From: Roseimaritima sp.
GTDB taxonomy: Bacteria > Planctomycetota > Planctomycetia > Pirellulales > Pirellulaceae
Reading direction: 5' to 3'
NCBI GenBank assembly: GCA_007124075.1
Contig: SLFV01000265.1
Coordinates: forward strand, 1-17,603
DNA length: 17,603 nucleotides
The notes below the pieces were generated by a model. The model had not been told where the DNA came from and searched no databases. It saw nothing but the letters and a program-made list of their open reading frames with translations. Position numbers and translations under genes: made by a program. Below are positions 1 to 8,809 of this stretch, piece by piece (the stretch's first letter is position 1; each line of letters begins with the position of its first letter).

Positions 1-39
1 GCGGGATTTCGGGCGAGAAAAAGTAGATCCGTCCGTCAT
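1..39 (-). CDS. Possible start of a further leftward gene, cut by the window edge
   Basis: Thirteen bases after the stop codon of the GTPase gene at 53, an ATG at 39 opens a frame that stays open to the window edge (MTDGSTFSRPKSR). Position and orientation would make it the third gene of the GTPase operon. Only 13 codons are visible and there is no strong ribosome binding site, so this is a weak call. A competing reading is that the in-frame extension after the GTPase stop (HREFNDGRIYFFSPEIP) is the coding phase, but I see no start codon for it. Confidence 0.25.
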   Translation of the reverse strand, partial: MTDGSTFSRPKSR

Positions 40-52
40 TGAACTCGCGATG

Positions 53-1885
53 TTAGCCTTGGTTCCCGGCGGTCAACAGAAACTCCGCGTCTGCCAAACG
101 TTCATCTTGCCAGGACAGTCGCAAGATTCCCTGCTGTTGCAAGGTGGTGATTGCTTCATCATGTTGCCGATGGATTTCCTGATCAGCCGTTTCGACTTTC
201 ATGCGACGCTGCACCCAAGTAATCACTAACATCGCAAACAACGCCGTCGGCAACAGCGACAGCAACAAACTGGTAAACAACATAGAAAACTCCGGACGCG
301 GGAATTGGTCCAGTGACCCTTCGGGTTTAGCCCATGTCTGTAACGAAGCCGCGAAATACTGGCCGTAAAGCGACATAATGGGGCCGGACATCAACCCCCA
401 AAAAACCAACATGCCAAAGATAGCCATCAGGAATGCAGCTCCACGTCCGAACCGTTGATTGTGAATCACATCCTCAAAAATCCGTTGCGACTCCTCCTGT
501 AACGCATCCACACCTTGCAACGAAGCATGCGGTTGATGCTGGCGATCCTTCTCCGATCCAACCACGGGGTGCAAAGGGTTGGTCTCGCGAATGCGTCGCC
601 CCGAGATCCGTTCCAATTGATCATGAAAACGATGCACTAACGGCCCCAGACGGTCGGAAACGGCGGCATCGCAACGCGCCCGCAAACCATCGCGCAAATC
701 CTGTTGCAATTGCCCATTTCGTCCCAAGTTGCGTGCACTGGTCCAGGCTGCGGTGATCAGTGACGGCAAACTACCCGATAGGGAAAGCACCAAGCGATCC
801 CAAGCACCATGCGTTAGGTTCAACAACCCCAGCAAACTGCGGTAGGGGAAGGAAATCGCGGGGGTGTCGGTCAGTAACGCTAGCCGCAGTCGCGATCGAA
901 TGGCTACTCGTAGGGCATCCTGACCACCCACGATGTTCAAAGCCACCTCATGAGGCAGTTTCTGTGTCTCCTCATGCAGGCGCGCGACGGCTTGCGTGAC
1001 TTCGGGCAAGTGTGCAGCAAGCAAGTGCTGTAAGGCTTGCCGAAACTGTTGTTCACACGCCGCCAGGCGTAATTTGCGTCGCCGTTCGTCACACAACGGA
1101 CCGTCTAGGTAGGGTGATAAGGCGAGCTTGATCCGTTTCAGTAGGTCCGCGCCGACTTCGGCTTCCTTCAGGCCTTGCACGTCAAAATCAGGCACAAAAA
1201 TCGGCCCCAAAATCTGAGCATCGGGGGCAGACTGCCGCATCCGACTGGCCAGCCTATCGGCATCGGCCTGCAGTTGGGAATCGTCCTTATTTCGGATGCA
1301 GTTGACCACCGGGATCACGATGGTACCGTCTGCCAATTTGGTAAGCACGCTGACGGTTTGACTGCGAAGCTGGTCGCGACGTACGACCAAGATTAAAACA
1401 GCCGCCATCGCTAATGCCCGTTTCGCGTTGGTCGCAATTTCTCGGTCATCGTCGGTCGCCCCGGGGGTGTCCACCAGGATGTAGGCGACGCCCAGGTCAA
1501 ACATTTGCGATGTGGAACATCGCAAAAATTCTTCACGCTCCCGGTCCAGCTCCCCAGGTGGCTTGCTACCAATCCAAATTAACCGTGCCGTTGCGTCGGC
1601 TTGCTGATTGCCACTGCGGATCCGATTCCTGACCGCTTGGTCGTTGATGAATTGACGAATCAACCAGCTCTTTCCCTGCCCCACGGCTCCCGCCGTGGCG
1701 ACAATAACCCGGCCAACTGCGCGATCCTGGAGGATCAGCTCACGTTCAACACCGGTCTGGTCACACAGTTCCACGACCTCTCGCCCGATCGCCGTGTCCC
1801 CAAGCACGGAAATCGCCGCGCGACGAACTCGCTGCAGAAACCGTGTTCCGGGATCTCCCTGATTTTGGGAATAATCAGTCATCAT
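53..1885 (-). CDS. Membrane-associated P-loop GTPase, second gene of a coupled pair
   Basis: Predicted 610-residue GTPase. A Walker A/G1 motif GAVGQGKS lies at about residues 66-73 and a G3 motif DTPG at 139-142. In the G4 region, VVNCIRNKDD at about 193-202 contains NKDD, but by comparison with the upstream paralogue (VNKIR) the position-matched element is NCIR. Two hydrophobic segments at about 483-507 and 533-558, followed by a charged tail, suggest a C-terminal hairpin membrane anchor with the GTPase in the cytoplasm. I chose the ATG at 1885 because it overlaps the TGA of the upstream gene as ATGA; a longer TTG-started frame reaches 1942 but would run deep into that gene. The family resembles Era/dynamin-like membrane GTPases in layout, but I cannot name a specific family or cargo. 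Membrane remodelling or stress response is only an inference. Confidence 0.85.
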   Translation of the reverse strand: MMTDYSQNQGDPGTRFLQRVRRAAISVLGDTAIGREVVELCDQTGVERELILQDRAVGRVIVATAGAVGQGKSWLIRQFINDQAVRNRIRSGNQQADATARLIWIGSKPPGELDREREEFLRCSTSQMFDLGVAYILVDTPGATDDDREIATNAKRALAMAAVLILVVRRDQLRSQTVSVLTKLADGTIVIPVVNCIRNKDDSQLQADADRLASRMRQSAPDAQILGPIFVPDFDVQGLKEAEVGADLLKRIKLALSPYLDGPLCDERRRKLRLAACEQQFRQALQHLLAAHLPEVTQAVARLHEETQKLPHEVALNIVGGQDALRVAIRSRLRLALLTDTPAISFPYRSLLGLLNLTHGAWDRLVLSLSGSLPSLITAAWTSARNLGRNGQLQQDLRDGLRARCDAAVSDRLGPLVHRFHDQLERISGRRIRETNPLHPVVGSEKDRQHQPHASLQGVDALQEESQRIFEDVIHNQRFGRGAAFLMAIFGMLVFWGLMSGPIMSLYGQYFAASLQTWAKPEGSLDQFPRPEFSMLFTSLLLSLLPTALFAMLVITWVQRRMKVETADQEIHRQHDEAITTLQQQGILRLSWQDERLADAEFLLTAGNQG

Positions 1886-3963
1886 TGTTCCGGGGGTAAA
1901 ACCTGGGCAAGTTCTGCAGAGAATTCGTCGCGGACCCGCCAAAGCGGCAACGGAGCAACGCGGCTGGCGGCCCCTGCGATCGTCGGCAAGGGCAACGCGA
2001 CGTCCTGGCGGGCAACATGCACCTGCAGCGGGTCCAACGGACGCGCAACTCCCAATACATCACATAAGACCGCGTGAAAATCGCTCAACTGGCGTCTGGC
2101 CGCCTGCTGTTCCACTTGGTTTGCGGTTTGCTTGCCGGACCAATAGGTCGCCGCCGCCGTCAACCCCGCCGCAGCAAGCAATTCGGTGATGGAAGCGGCC
2201 GCGATGACGGCCGAGCCACCAAAGTCGATGGGCACCAGTAATACCGATCCAAACGCCAGCACCGCCGCAGCCATCGGGGTCAGTCCCGCTTTGATTTTCT
2301 GCGTCGCCGGGATCTCCTGCCACATCTGACGGACCGCATCTTCCAGGGCGCGACTGTCCAACTGAGTGAAGTCGGCGTGATCGAAATGACGCAGAGCTTG
2401 CTCCAGTATTTCCAACCGGTCGGCTTCCTCGTCAGGGGCCGGCAGACGCGCAAATACGTCGTGCAACTGCAATGCTTGGTACAGTCGTTCGACCGTCAAC
2501 AGGCCGCCGACTTTGCCCTTTCGCCAAGCCTGTTTCATGCCCTCCACCGTTTCTTCGGCCGAACGAAGCGGCAGCAGTTTGCCCCACACGTACTGCATTC
2601 CCGTTCGCACGCCCGTCGCATAGTTGCTAAGCCGCAGTCCCCAACGCGCATACCAGGGCGCGGCCAAGTAAAGTGCTTCGGTCAATTGCTGGACAATGTG
2701 TTGTGATTGATGCAAACGTAACTCGGTGATTTGGCCACCTGGCTGACGGCGGGCAAAGAATTCCAAAACTCCCCTCAATACTCGAGTGCGCACCTCGCAC
2801 ACTTCCTGTTCCGCTTCCGCTGCCCGTGTTTGCAGCACACCCAACCCGTCCGACCAGACCGCTTTTTTCAAAGACAATTCCAGGGCTTTCTGAAAACGGG
2901 TGAACAGTTCAGCACGATCAAGTTGCCGCGGCAGTTGTGTCAAAAATCGCTCGGGGCCGATCGCAGCGGGGGGATGGTCGTCAAAATTCTCCACCAGCGA
3001 AAAGAATACCGGGAGGGCGGATTCAGGATCGCACGGACTTTGCACCCGCTGCTCTGCGAACTGCGGAATAAGACGCTCGCTCCCGCGGATTTCAAAATCG
3101 TAAGCCGCATAAATTCGCTCCACACCGTACCGGTCTGCAAGCGGCTGAAACGCCTGACGGACCTGTTCGGGTGACTGATTGGGACGAATTTTGTTAACGG
3201 CTAACATCCGCGGAACGCCCGCCATCAGATCCTGCGCAATCCTCAGGTGGTCGGACAGGTCGTGGTCGCGAACCTGTTCGGGAGTCGTGACGACCAAAAA
3301 TGCGGAACACAACGTCGCGGCCTTTCGCAATAGTTCCCGTCGACTCTCTGGGGAACCCAGACCAAACGACGCATCCGAGACAATGTCCGGACAATCCAAC
3401 AGCGCGACTTGAAACGCATCCAATCCGGCATCGGTGGCAATCAAGGGGACAGCCAATCTGGCTGCGTCGCCCGCCTGATTGTTGTACTGCTGATGAGCCG
3501 CAAGAGGGTCTTCGTCCAGCAGTTCGGGGGCCTCTCCCAGGGTGTCGCCAATCCGCTCCAGCAAGACCCGCCACAATTCCGCGTCAGCTTTCCAGAGGGA
3601 GGGCAACCACAGGACGAAGCGATGGGTGCCCTGGCTATTGTTGATGCCTCGCAAAGCTCGTGCTCTGCCGGAGTCTTCCAAAAAGGACGCCACGACACTG
3701 GTTTTGCCGCTGTTTAACATCCCGGCAACCGCAATGGTCGGCTGTTCGGACAAACAAGCCGCCTGGTCCAGCGACCGACCCGCGACCAGCACGCTGGCAG
3801 CGACATCGCGGTCGCAGCGTCGCAGCACCCGCAAGTAGCTTTCCCTCCCAGGCTGCGGATGCAAACGTTCAACGGCCGCGCGGCGATCATCATCCTCCAG
3901 CAACGACAATAACGGCGACCAGCGCACCTGAGTGTTCGTCGCGGACCTTGCAAATCCAAACAT
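1882..3963 (-). CDS. Membrane-associated P-loop GTPase, first gene of a coupled pair
   Basis: Predicted 693-residue GTPase. Motifs in order are G1 GMLNSGKT at about 81-88, a GTHRF segment at about 112-116 in the switch/G2 region, G3 DCPD at 190-193 and G4 NKIR at 257-260 (the final Asp of NKxD is Arg). A long, mostly helical middle region follows. Two hydrophobic stretches rich in Ala, Leu and Val lie at about 563-578 and 585-608, then a Gln/Arg-rich helix. The GTPase head plus C-terminal paired membrane helices recalls bacterial dynamin-like and other membrane-tethered GTPases; that comparison is inference. The ATG at 3963 follows a 183-base gap from cstA and has no obvious Shine-Dalgarno. 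The gene is translationally coupled to the GTPase after it through ATGA, so the two probably work as a heteromeric pair. Confidence 0.85.
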   Translation of the reverse strand: MFGFARSATNTQVRWSPLLSLLEDDDRRAAVERLHPQPGRESYLRVLRRCDRDVAASVLVAGRSLDQAACLSEQPTIAVAGMLNSGKTSVVASFLEDSGRARALRGINNSQGTHRFVLWLPSLWKADAELWRVLLERIGDTLGEAPELLDEDPLAAHQQYNNQAGDAARLAVPLIATDAGLDAFQVALLDCPDIVSDASFGLGSPESRRELLRKAATLCSAFLVVTTPEQVRDHDLSDHLRIAQDLMAGVPRMLAVNKIRPNQSPEQVRQAFQPLADRYGVERIYAAYDFEIRGSERLIPQFAEQRVQSPCDPESALPVFFSLVENFDDHPPAAIGPERFLTQLPRQLDRAELFTRFQKALELSLKKAVWSDGLGVLQTRAAEAEQEVCEVRTRVLRGVLEFFARRQPGGQITELRLHQSQHIVQQLTEALYLAAPWYARWGLRLSNYATGVRTGMQYVWGKLLPLRSAEETVEGMKQAWRKGKVGGLLTVERLYQALQLHDVFARLPAPDEEADRLEILEQALRHFDHADFTQLDSRALEDAVRQMWQEIPATQKIKAGLTPMAAAVLAFGSVLLVPIDFGGSAVIAAASITELLAAAGLTAAATYWSGKQTANQVEQQAARRQLSDFHAVLCDVLGVARPLDPLQVHVARQDVALPLPTIAGAASRVAPLPLWRVRDEFSAELAQVLPPEQ

Positions 3964-4016
3964 GATCGACTGACTGTTTACGACGCAAAAGGAAAAATCC
4001 TGTTGGCACTGCTCTT

Positions 4017-4036
4017 GGACGACCGACGGGTCGTTC
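4017..4036. other. Inverted repeat in the leader of the GTPase pair
   Basis: The arms GGACGACC (4017-4024) and GGTCGTTC (4029-4036) pair over eight positions with one G-U, around a four-base loop. It lies between the cstA stop and the first GTPase start. No T-run follows on the minus strand, so a simple intrinsic terminator for cstA is not well supported. It could be an attenuating leader hairpin. Confidence 0.3.
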
Positions 4037-4146
4037 GAAACGCCTCGGCAGAAACAGGCCTGTTGGCCTTTGTTTATACCCCAAAATGAATTTGGTTAAA
4101 TGCGTCGCCAGCCTGCACCATCATTCCCGCGTCGTATTACGGAATG

Positions 4147-5997
4147 CTAATTTTTTGCGGGCAACACTGACTTTGCCGGGGATAACGGCGGCAATGGCGG
4201 CTCCAGCACCCCACGCGCCGAACGCCACAGCAAAATCCCCTCGGCAACCATCCAGATCTGCAGGCAAAGGATCCCGATCGCGAAACCGATCAGCAGCCAA
4301 TTGCGATTCAGCCACCAGTCGTTGACCAAGCTGTACGACATCGCCCAGGCGGGCATTAACATCATCATCACCATCGGCAAACCAATAATCAAGAGCGGCT
4401 TTCCCCGCCTAGTTAAATAAAAGAACGCCACCATTAACGCTAATCCAGCTAACAATTGATTGATTGCACCGAATAAGGGCCAAAGCAGCAACCCGCCTGC
4501 TCCCGGTTTTGATCCGGCAGCCAACGCGATCGTCGCGGCCACCGATACCGCGACGCCCGTTGCGACATACCGGTTGCTAAGCGGTTGGATCGATAAAGCC
4601 GCCCCTAACTCCTGGATCACGTATCGTTGCAAACGTGTCGCGGTATCCAGCGTGGTGGCTGCGAAACTGGCAACCAAGACGGCCATGATCGCCACCGCCA
4701 GCGGCAACGGAATATTCAGCGTGCTGATAAAATTTGCCCCGCCTTCTACGAACGCCTTGAGGTTCTGGCTCAGCGTTCGATCTTTCCAGCTATCCTCCGC
4801 CCCGTAATACTGAAGCCATGCGGTTTGGCCTGTGATCGCGGCCCCGTCGGCACCCACGGCCCGACTGATGGTTATTCCGTCATCCGCTACAGTGCGAACC
4901 AGTGGACCCATCCCGACACCGGCGCAGCACGCCAGGATCACTAGCACCGCCAAAGCTCCCTCCAGCAGCATCGCGCCGTATCCAACCGCCTGGGCATCGG
5001 TTTCGCAAGCGACCTGTTTGCTGGTGGTGCCGCTACTGACCAAACAGTGAAAACCGCTGACCGCGCCGCACGCAATCGTGATGAACAGAAAAGGCATCAT
5101 CGGCGGTGCGTCGGCCGGAATCGATCTGGAGATCGAGGGAGCGGACTCCACCAAATCGGCTCGTCCAGTGACCGCTGCGATTCCCAGGCCGACTACCAGG
5201 AGCACCAACGCGATATACAACTGCTGGCTGTTGATGTAATCGCGAGGCTGCAGCAATAACCAAACCGGCAAGACCGAGGCGGCAAATGCGTACGTCAACA
5301 ATATGAGCGTCCAGACAACGTTGGGGTTCCAGAAGTGATTGTCCGGATCGAAAAACTGCGCCATATCCAGCGGTAGGTGGTATGCGCCAACGTAGACGGC
5401 TGCGTAAAGTAGCAACAGTCCAACAATGCTGGGCACCAGCAAATTGCCACTTCGTAAATAGACCCACATTCCGATGAAAATCGCGATCGGCATCGCCAAC
5501 CAAACGCTCAGCACCGCTTCCGGGTAAAGCGAAAACACGATCGCGATCACCAGCCCAAAGACTGCCAGAACAATCGTCAATGCGGCCGCCAAAATAATCA
5601 AAAATAATATTTTCGCGCGTGGCGAGATCAGCCGTCCCGCGGTCTCACCGATCGTTTGACCTCGATTGCGCAAGGAAATGACGAGGGCCGATAGGTCATG
5701 CACTCCGCCGATTAGGATTGAACCGAAAATGACCCACAGCAATGCGGGAAGCCAGCCCCAAAAAACCGCCAAGGCTGGCCCTACAATTGGCCCCGTCCCC
5801 GCGATGCTGGTGAAATGGTGGCCAAAAATTACCGAGCGTCGGGTGGGCACAAAGTCAACGTTATCGCGTAGTTGATGACTGGGGGTCAGGTTGTCTTTGG
5901 TTAAGCCAAACAGTTTTCGTGATAACCAGCGACCGTACGTGTGGTAAGCCAGAACGAAACCAAGTAACGAAGCCAGGGCGACAATCAGCGTTGACAT
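4147..5997 (-). CDS. cstA: CstA-family carbon starvation protein, inner-membrane pyruvate/peptide transporter
   Basis: 616-residue polytopic membrane protein. It carries the family hallmark between residues 50 and 105: a [13 protein letters not shown] segment, [18 protein letters not shown] and [23 protein letters not shown] second conserved block, [20 protein letters not shown], is followed by GYGAMLLEG further on. CstA proteins import pyruvate or peptides when preferred carbon is scarce (known for the family; the substrate here is not shown). It is somewhat shorter than the roughly 700-residue E. coli protein, mainly at the C-terminus, but complete by motif content. The start ATG at 5997 opens directly into the first membrane helix and lacks a clear ribosome binding site. 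It is divergent from trxB and no sensor kinase pair of the BtsS/BtsR type is adjacent. Confidence 0.95.
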   Translation of the reverse strand: MSTLIVALASLLGFVLAYHTYGRWLSRKLFGLTKDNLTPSHQLRDNVDFVPTRRSVIFGHHFTSIAGTGPIVGPALAVFWGWLPALLWVIFGSILIGGVHDLSALVISLRNRGQTIGETAGRLISPRAKILFLIILAAALTIVLAVFGLVIAIVFSLYPEAVLSVWLAMPIAIFIGMWVYLRSGNLLVPSIVGLLLLYAAVYVGAYHLPLDMAQFFDPDNHFWNPNVVWTLILLTYAFAASVLPVWLLLQPRDYINSQQLYIALVLLVVGLGIAAVTGRADLVESAPSISRSIPADAPPMMPFLFITIACGAVSGFHCLVSSGTTSKQVACETDAQAVGYGAMLLEGALAVLVILACCAGVGMGPLVRTVADDGITISRAVGADGAAITGQTAWLQYYGAEDSWKDRTLSQNLKAFVEGGANFISTLNIPLPLAVAIMAVLVASFAATTLDTATRLQRYVIQELGAALSIQPLSNRYVATGVAVSVAATIALAAGSKPGAGGLLLWPLFGAINQLLAGLALMVAFFYLTRRGKPLLIIGLPMVMMMLMPAWAMSYSLVNDWWLNRNWLLIGFAIGILCLQIWMVAEGILLWRSARGVLEPPLPPLSPAKSVLPAKN

Positions 5998-6024
5998 AGC
6001 GAGACAGTGATTCTACAGGACCGG

Positions 6025-6054
6025 TTCAAGAAGTTTGGATGTGCCGCCTATAAT
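6025..6054 (+). promoter_or_regulatory. Predicted sigma70-type promoter for trxB
   Basis: A perfect TATAAT occupies 6049-6054 in the cstA-trxB divergent gap. A weak -35 (TTCAAG, 6025-6030) stands 18 bases upstream. Transcription would start near 6061, about 36 bases before the trxB ATG. Confidence 0.45.
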
Positions 6055-6096
6055 ACCGCATCGTTACGGCTTCATACTGAGGGTTTTTACGGAGTA

Positions 6097-7170
6097 ATGG
6101 AAATCGTGTCAGAAAAAATTGAAAAAACGATCATCATCGGAAGCGGTCCCGCCGCGTGGTCGGCAGCCATCTACGCGGCCAGAGCCAACCTGGAGCCATT
6201 GGTGTTTGAGGGTGCCAATACCGAAGAAAACCGTATGCAGGGCACACTTCCGTTGGGGCAATTAGCGCAAACGACAGAGGTGGAGAATTACGCTGGGTTT
6301 CCCAGTGGCAATCTGAAGGCGTTCATTGATTCGGCAATCGATGACCAGCAGCAGTGGATGTTGCCGCCGGTGGAGGAGGAGGCTCATGCGGTCACCGGCC
6401 CGGAATTAATGAACTTGATGCGGCAACAGGCACGGAATTTTGGGACCCGCGTGATTACCGACGACGTGGTCGACACGGAGCTGAAGGAAACTCCCTTCAC
6501 CGTAAAAACCTCGGAAAACGGCTCTTTCCGCTGCCACACGTTGATCGTGGCGACTGGGGCCCGCGCAAATTATCTGGGACTGGAGTCGGAGGATGCCTAC
6601 AAGAACAAGGGGGTCAGCGCCTGTGCGGTGTGCGACGGGGCGCTGCCTCGTTTTCGTAATAAGCCGCTAGGGGTCGTAGGTGGGGGCGATAGTGCGATCG
6701 AAGAAGCGACGTATCTCAGCAAATTTGCCTCGCAGGTCTACTTGATTGTGCGTCGTGACCAATTGCGGGCTTCCAAAATCATGCAGGAACGCCTGTCGGC
6801 GAATGAAAAAATCAAAGTGCTATGGAATCATGAAGTTCAGGAAGTTGTTGGGGAAGAAAAGCTGGGGGTCACGGGGCTGAAACTGCTCCAGAACAAAGAG
6901 AACCAGGGGGTCGAGATCGAAGTTGGTGGTCTGTTTTTGGCAATCGGCCATACTCCCAATACAAAGTTTCTACGCGACCAAGTCGAATTGACGGAGTCGG
7001 GGTACATCCGCTGGACCGAGAATTTCCGCACCGCGACGAGTGTTCCCGGATTGTTCGCCGCGGGTGACGTTGCGGATGACTACTACCGCCAGGCGATCAC
7101 GTCTGCCGGGACGGGGTGCATGGCTGCGCTTGACGCGGAACGTTTACTCGCCGAGCATCATTTGCTGTGA
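6097..7170 (+). CDS. trxB: Thioredoxin-disulfide reductase
   Basis: FAD- and NADPH-dependent reductase that regenerates reduced thioredoxin in the cytoplasm. From the ATG at 6097 it has 357 residues. The FAD dinucleotide motif is [10 protein letters not shown] at 15-24, the redox-active disulfide CAVC at 176-179, the NADPH motif GGGDSA at 195-200 followed by a VRRD segment, and the C-terminal FAD motif GLFAAGDV at 318-325. It is longer than the usual 310-320 residues because roughly 28 residues are inserted between the GFPSG loop and the TGPELM segment (about 72-99). A GGAG at 6091-6094 sits only two bases from this ATG; the in-frame GTG at 6106 (giving MSEKIEKT) has better spacing and is a real alternative start. 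A GTG at 6007 extends the frame but would overlap the promoter. It lies upstream of msrA, whose product class depends on thioredoxin. Confidence 0.95.
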   Translation: MEIVSEKIEKTIIIGSGPAAWSAAIYAARANLEPLVFEGANTEENRMQGTLPLGQLAQTTEVENYAGFPSGNLKAFIDSAIDDQQQWMLPPVEEEAHAVTGPELMNLMRQQARNFGTRVITDDVVDTELKETPFTVKTSENGSFRCHTLIVATGARANYLGLESEDAYKNKGVSACAVCDGALPRFRNKPLGVVGGGDSAIEEATYLSKFASQVYLIVRRDQLRASKIMQERLSANEKIKVLWNHEVQEVVGEEKLGVTGLKLLQNKENQGVEIEVGGLFLAIGHTPNTKFLRDQVELTESGYIRWTENFRTATSVPGLFAAGDVADDYYRQAITSAGTGCMAALDAERLLAEHHLL

Positions 7171-7495
7171 GGTCGTTTCGGTGGAAAACCGGTTCGGCTT
7201 GCTGAATCCCCAACTTTTCGGTCAATGCGGGGAAAACCTTGGATGTTCGTCCTGAAGTTGGCATAATAACGACTGTATGTGATTTCCATCGATAACGCGC
7301 CCAATCAATAGCGGGCCTGTCGCATTGTCCCTTACGGCCCCGCGCTGCGGAGCCGGCTGGGGGTGGGACCAATAAATCGGGAACGTACTTCCGAACGAGT
7401 CCCCTTTATTGCCAGTCCCCGTTATTGTATTGGACGTTCCTCAGGGACCCTCAAAGGTCCCTATTCGTTCCGCTGTACCTCCGGAGGGTAGGGTA
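7171..7495 (+). other. Intergenic region between trxB and msrA, likely msrA promoter and leader
   Basis: No gene is apparent in these 325 bases. It contains a small GC-rich hairpin (CCGC-GCT-GCGG, around 7331-7341), then a perfect stem-loop just before msrA at 7443-7462. No convincing consensus promoter stands out. The spacing suggests msrA is not simply co-transcribed with trxB. Confidence 0.5.
7443..7462 (+). promoter_or_regulatory. Perfect 7-bp stem-loop in the msrA leader
   Basis: AGGGACC (7443-7449) pairs with GGTCCCT (7456-7462) around the six-base loop CTCAAA. It ends 33 bases before the msrA ATG. No T-run follows, so it is not an obvious terminator; it may be an RNA stability or regulatory element, or a DNA operator. 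Confidence 0.4.
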
Positions 7496-8170
7496 ATGGT
7501 ATCGGTCTTGTTGAAAAAAGTTGCCTTTTGTTTTTTGCTTTGTTACCCAGTACTCACTGCCTGTGTTCAGGCATCGGAGAAAGAAGTGTCTGACTCACCA
7601 ACCGAATCAAGCGAAGAAAAAATTGCGACGCTCGCCGGGGGCTGCTTTTGGTGCCTTGAAGCGGTGTTCGAGCGAATGATCGGTGTTAATGACGTGATTT
7701 CCGGATACACAGGGGACGAAACCGTACGCAATCCGACTTACGCATTAATCGGTACGAAACAAACGATGCATGCCGAAGCGGTGCAGATTTACTATGACCC
7801 AAGCGTCATTACGTACACCGACCTGCTGGAGGTATTTTTCACGATTCATGATCCGACGACGCCAAACCAGCAGGGCGCCGATATCGGTCCCCAGTACCGA
7901 AGTGTAATTTTTTACCACGACGACCAGCAAAAGGCCGAAGCGGAGGCAATGATTAGCAAGTTGACGCAAAAACAGTACTTCCGGGCCCCGATCGTCACCG
8001 AGCTTACGCAACTGGGGACTTGGTGGGACGCCGAAGAATACCACCAGGATTATTTCCGACGTAATCCCCGCCAAGGCTACTGCCGTGCAGTGGTCGCATC
8101 AAAAGTGCGAAAATTTAACAACGTGTTCAAAGACAAAGTCCGCAAGGATGGGGTGGGTAGCCGTCCGTAG
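7496..8170 (+). CDS. msrA: Peptide-methionine (S)-S-oxide reductase MsrA, predicted lipoprotein
   Basis: Reduces methionine-S-sulfoxide in proteins or free methionine. 224 residues from the ATG at 7496, which has a good Shine-Dalgarno (GGAGGG, 7483-7488, seven bases away). The N-terminus has two lysines, a hydrophobic stretch and the lipobox LTAC ending at Cys23, so the enzyme is probably anchored at the outer face of the inner membrane or in the periplasm. Catalytic GCFWC is at 49-53 (Cys50 nucleophile), with HAE at 92-94, DIGPQYRS at 129-136, EYHQDY at 181-186 and a possible resolving Cys196 in a GYC context. An upstream TTG at 7409 in the same frame would bury the signal sequence and is not favoured. 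The linker between lipobox and catalytic domain is Ser/Glu-rich. Confidence 0.95.
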   Translation: MVSVLLKKVAFCFLLCYPVLTACVQASEKEVSDSPTESSEEKIATLAGGCFWCLEAVFERMIGVNDVISGYTGDETVRNPTYALIGTKQTMHAEAVQIYYDPSVITYTDLLEVFFTIHDPTTPNQQGADIGPQYRSVIFYHDDQQKAEAEAMISKLTQKQYFRAPIVTELTQLGTWWDAEEYHQDYFRRNPRQGYCRAVVASKVRKFNNVFKDKVRKDGVGSRP

Positions 8171-8206
8171 CGAAGCAGGCCCGAAAGGTCGCGTTCAGTG
8201 GTCAGG

Positions 8207-8767
8207 TCAATGGTCGCTGGCGTTACACAGCAGGTCAATCCACGGGCCAACGTAGTGTCCGTTGTCGTGGAACGTGCGTCCGCTGACTAAGTTGCCGTCA
8301 ATGACACAAGGTTCATCGACAAAGATTCCTCCGCAAACTTCCAAATCAAAACGACATTTGGGTACGGTTGCCATTCGGCGGCCACGAACGCAGTCGGCGT
8401 AAGCAGGGATTTCTACCCCATGGCAAACACTGGCAATCGGTTTGTTGGCTGCGAAAAAATGTTTAGTGACTCGCACCAAGTCTTCGTCGTAGCGAATGTA
8501 TTCGGGTGCCCGACCACCTGAAAATAAGATCCCTGCGTACTGTTCGGGGTGAATGTCGGCAAACGCAATATCGGCCTCGATCGTGTAACCCTCCCATTCC
8601 TTCGTAATGGTCCAACCGGGTTTAACCTCGTGCATCACCATTTGATAGAGGCGTTTTTCTGGGGCCGCAACCACGGGCTGAAAACCGGCCTCTTGCAAGC
8701 GGTAATAGGGGTACATGGTATCCAGCGTCTCGGACGCATCACCGATAATAATTAGGACTTTACGCAT
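8207..8767 (-). CDS. DJ-1/PfpI superfamily protein (class I glutamine amidotransferase-like fold)
   Basis: 186-residue protein with the superfamily layout: an N-terminal beta strand KVLIIIGDASE with a conserved acidic Glu13, an FSGGRAPEYIR segment at 82-92, and the nucleophile elbow ASVCHG with Cys115 and His116. A later CVIDGNLVSGRTFHDNG block matches the usual C-terminal signature of PfpI-like members. Family members include proteases, chaperones, deglycases and redox-stress proteins, so the exact activity cannot be read from the sequence. It is convergent with msrA, 36 bases between stops, and probably has its own promoter upstream of 8767. No signal peptide, so cytoplasmic. Confidence 0.9.
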   Translation of the reverse strand: MRKVLIIIGDASETLDTMYPYYRLQEAGFQPVVAAPEKRLYQMVMHEVKPGWTITKEWEGYTIEADIAFADIHPEQYAGILFSGGRAPEYIRYDEDLVRVTKHFFAANKPIASVCHGVEIPAYADCVRGRRMATVPKCRFDLEVCGGIFVDEPCVIDGNLVSGRTFHDNGHYVGPWIDLLCNASDH

Positions 8768-8809
8768 CGTTTGCTCGGCTGCTGAAGGATTGAAGAATTG
8801 CCATAGTTT

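Noticed and set aside
1601..2077. Long plus-strand frame across the GTPase overlap
   Set aside because: It is antisense to two strongly supported GTPases and its composition is low-complexity in Arg, Ser and Pro.
4001..4060. Two copies of CCTGTTGGC in the cstA-GTPase gap as a direct repeat
   Set aside because: Nine bases at this spacing is short and could arise by chance.
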